A stretch of 64,000 bases of DNA from Norana najaformis (lineage: Eukaryota; Annelida; Clitellata; Crassiclitellata; Hormogastridae), in assembly GCA_964023275.1 (NCBI GenBank), contig OZ029915.1:36273073-36337072 (forward strand), in the 5' to 3' direction. Numbering within the stretch: position 1 is the stretch's first letter; each line of letters starts with the position of its first letter. This document shows positions 62,210 through 64,000 of this stretch, one piece after another. A program made the position numbers and the translations under genes. The notes beneath the pieces are model-generated. The model worked only from the letters and a program-made list of their open reading frames with translations. It did not search any database and had not been told where the DNA came from.

Positions 62210-62408
62210 CTTGAAATTTTTATAACAAACTTGTTCTGTTTGGTATCATATAAGTACAGTTTCAGGTACTACCATTTTCTTTTAAGTATTTGTATTATTA
62301 TGTTTATTTAGTGTATCACATAATAAATTGAGCACTACATAATTATAGCTATAGCCTTATGTTTTATGGGCGAGCAGAGGCAAGGACTGGTATATGGCAT
62401 AATGTTCT

Positions 62409-62526
62409 ATATCTCGAAAACTAGACCTGCTGGGAGAAAACTGGTGCCTTTTCTGGAATCAGCAGGTCAAATATACCCAGAAACAGTTCTAACATTTGAG
62501 GCAACAAATTATGTGTTGGCTAGTGT
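62409..62526 (-). repeat. Right terminal inverted repeat
   Basis: The complement reads ACACTAGCCAACA, TTTGTTGCC, CTGCTGATTCCAGAAAA, GCAGGTCTAGTTTTCGAGAT, colinear with the left repeat. Confidence 0.88.
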
Positions 62527-62533
62527 AATTATA

Positions 62534-63697
62534 CTATCGTCCGTGCATTCAAAATCTGTACCTAAGAAAAGAAGGCATGTTCCCGTTCGTTTTGTCGCAT
62601 TCAACGCATGAATGAATCACTTTAATCAATAAATGCGTGTAAAAATTGATTGATGTGCAGTCCTGCATTTTTAAGCGCGGCTTTTCTTGCGATGACCTAC
62701 CATTCTTTAAAAAGTCAGAGTTTAAGTAAATTGCGGTGAAAGGCCAATATCATGAGATATCAGACAGCAGATATAACGAAATTTTTCGCCGGCTAATTTC
62801 AGGTAGAAATCCTAATGTGATAAGCGCCTTCAGCTGGATCGTAATGTCAGTCATTGCGTGCGCAGTGCGCGCTATGCGGTTTCACATTGACAGCTAAGGA
62901 GCGCAGTAGCCATGTGGCTATGAAATAGCAAACGACAGGTCTGTCTCTGTCTCGATGGCTTAGCGCTGATCTCCGTTCTATAATCCTTCGCCTGGGCAGA
63001 CTGCGAACGAGCGGCGACGAGACTAGTTACACGAAATTCGATCATCGCCGGCATCTCCGCCTCTCAGTTCTATCTCTTTACAATATCAAATTTAACCAAC
63101 GTTAACACCGTATATTACTAAAATTAATGTGATCAGAAAGCACATAGAAATAAATTGTCTGGTAACAATGTTAGCGGGGACGCCAAGTGCCCCTGACAAC
63201 CAGACATATCACCTAGCGCTGGGTGTGTCCAAATAGGCCCAACTCAAAATAGGTTGGAATGTAATCATTTAACTTGCAAGAGGAGGATAGACTCCTTAAT
63301 TAAACAAAATTCTAATGAACCTTCCCCTTTAGGTAAAAATGCTTAATACTAAACTTAGTATAGCATTGCATTTCCGCACCAACCTTTGTCCACACGAAGC
63401 TCATTACTTTGTAAAAATATTCTGTAATTTTACAGAAAAACTACTGGCAGCAGTGTTGCCAGAAAAATATCCGATATTTTGATGATTTTCTGTAAAATAA
63501 ATACCGACTTTTTCTGTATAATTTATATAAATTATAGGTAATTTCTGAAATAATTAGCCTGAAAACATTATAGATTTCTTTGTACAATTAACAGAAACTC
63601 CTTTAATTTCTTTAATATTTAATATTTATTATAGTTTTAGGATGACGCTTTGATGCAGTCGGCTTAATCTATATAAGGCAAAATGTCTAGCTGCTAT

Positions 63698-63757
<60 letters not shown>

Positions 63758-64000
63758 GCTTCTATGTGGGCCAACTGAACTCTGGTTCCTTCATTTTATT
63801 AAATTAAATACCATTTTTGTATCAATGATCCATTATTAAGAATAAGAAGATTGCTGCACTAATACATGCATAATTATTGAATAATGTTATGTTGTTCGAC
63901 ACAGTAAATAACAATAATCATATACTCGTATTTACTGCACGTTCATAGAGTCTCTGACCAGAATGAACGGAGTCCAAAGAATAGACAAATTTTAGTTTCA
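62534..64000. other. Gene-free right end
   Basis: A pure (ATT)n microsatellite of about 58 bp lies at 63700-63757. ORFs at 62872-63054 and nearby have no recognisable domain. Confidence 0.5.
63700..63757. repeat. (ATT)n microsatellite
   Basis: About 19 uninterrupted ATT units. Confidence 0.95.

Larger units (their letters stand above)
59962..62526 (+). mobile_element. Complete DNA transposon, 2,565 bp, with TIRs and 7-bp TSD
   Basis: The left end ACACTGGCCAACA and the right end TGTTGGCTAGTGT are inverted, and the similarity continues inwards for about 120 bp. AATTATA lies immediately outside both ends (59955-59961 and 62527-62533). Inside is one gene on the plus strand, 60506-62209, with short 5' (about 420 bp after the TIR) and 3' (about 200 bp) flanks. 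The structure is that of a cut-and-paste element. I do not assign a superfamily: 7-bp duplications and ACACTGG ends do not point to one unambiguously. Confidence 0.9.

Overview
This is a 64 kb piece of animal nuclear DNA: spliced genes, AT-rich, dense in di-, tri- and tetranucleotide repeats and littered with decayed non-LTR retrotransposons, tRNA-derived SINEs and fold-back elements. The NMDA-receptor gene is of the type found in bilaterian invertebrates, and the (CTGT)n arrays and CR1/L2-like LINEs fit a marine invertebrate such as a mollusc or annelid. I cannot fix the phylum. There are no operons, CRISPR arrays or prokaryotic signals.

Left third (about 1.6-18.6 kb, minus strand): five coding exons of one gene for the amino-terminal domain of an ionotropic glutamate receptor, best read as an NMDA-receptor GluN2-type subunit. 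I found them by reading short minus-strand ORFs and checking splice sites. Exons 1-5 lie at 18585-18151, 12397-12219, 7056-6940, 4007-3871 and 1831-1609. Every junction has AG/GT borders and agreeing phases (0, 2, 2, 1), giving a continuous 363-residue frame that starts with a signal peptide. The gene continues past the left edge. Its introns (about 2.0-5.8 kb) hold LINE fragments in both orientations, two SINE copies and large simple repeats.

Middle (about 18.6-59.9 kb): I see no convincing host exon. This stretch holds more pieces of at least three LINE lineages (CR1/L2-like, jockey-like and one with a GAEAW-type C-terminus), an internally deleted Ty3/gypsy element, copies of a tRNA-derived SINE whose 3' end resembles the CR1/L2-like LINE tail, a repeat family ending in GATTACGA-like tails, three kinds of fold-back or MITE-like element, a possible 5S-rRNA-derived fragment and several minisatellites (27, 24, 38, 22 and 72 bp units).

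Right end (59,962-62,526): an apparently complete 2,565-bp DNA transposon with roughly 120-bp imperfect terminal inverted repeats, an exact 7-bp target-site duplication (AATTATA) and one long gene of 567 codons. The gene is intact except for a single TGA at codon 60, which takes the first position of a CxxC pair. This is the best preserved mobile element in the window and the strongest candidate for something poorly described.
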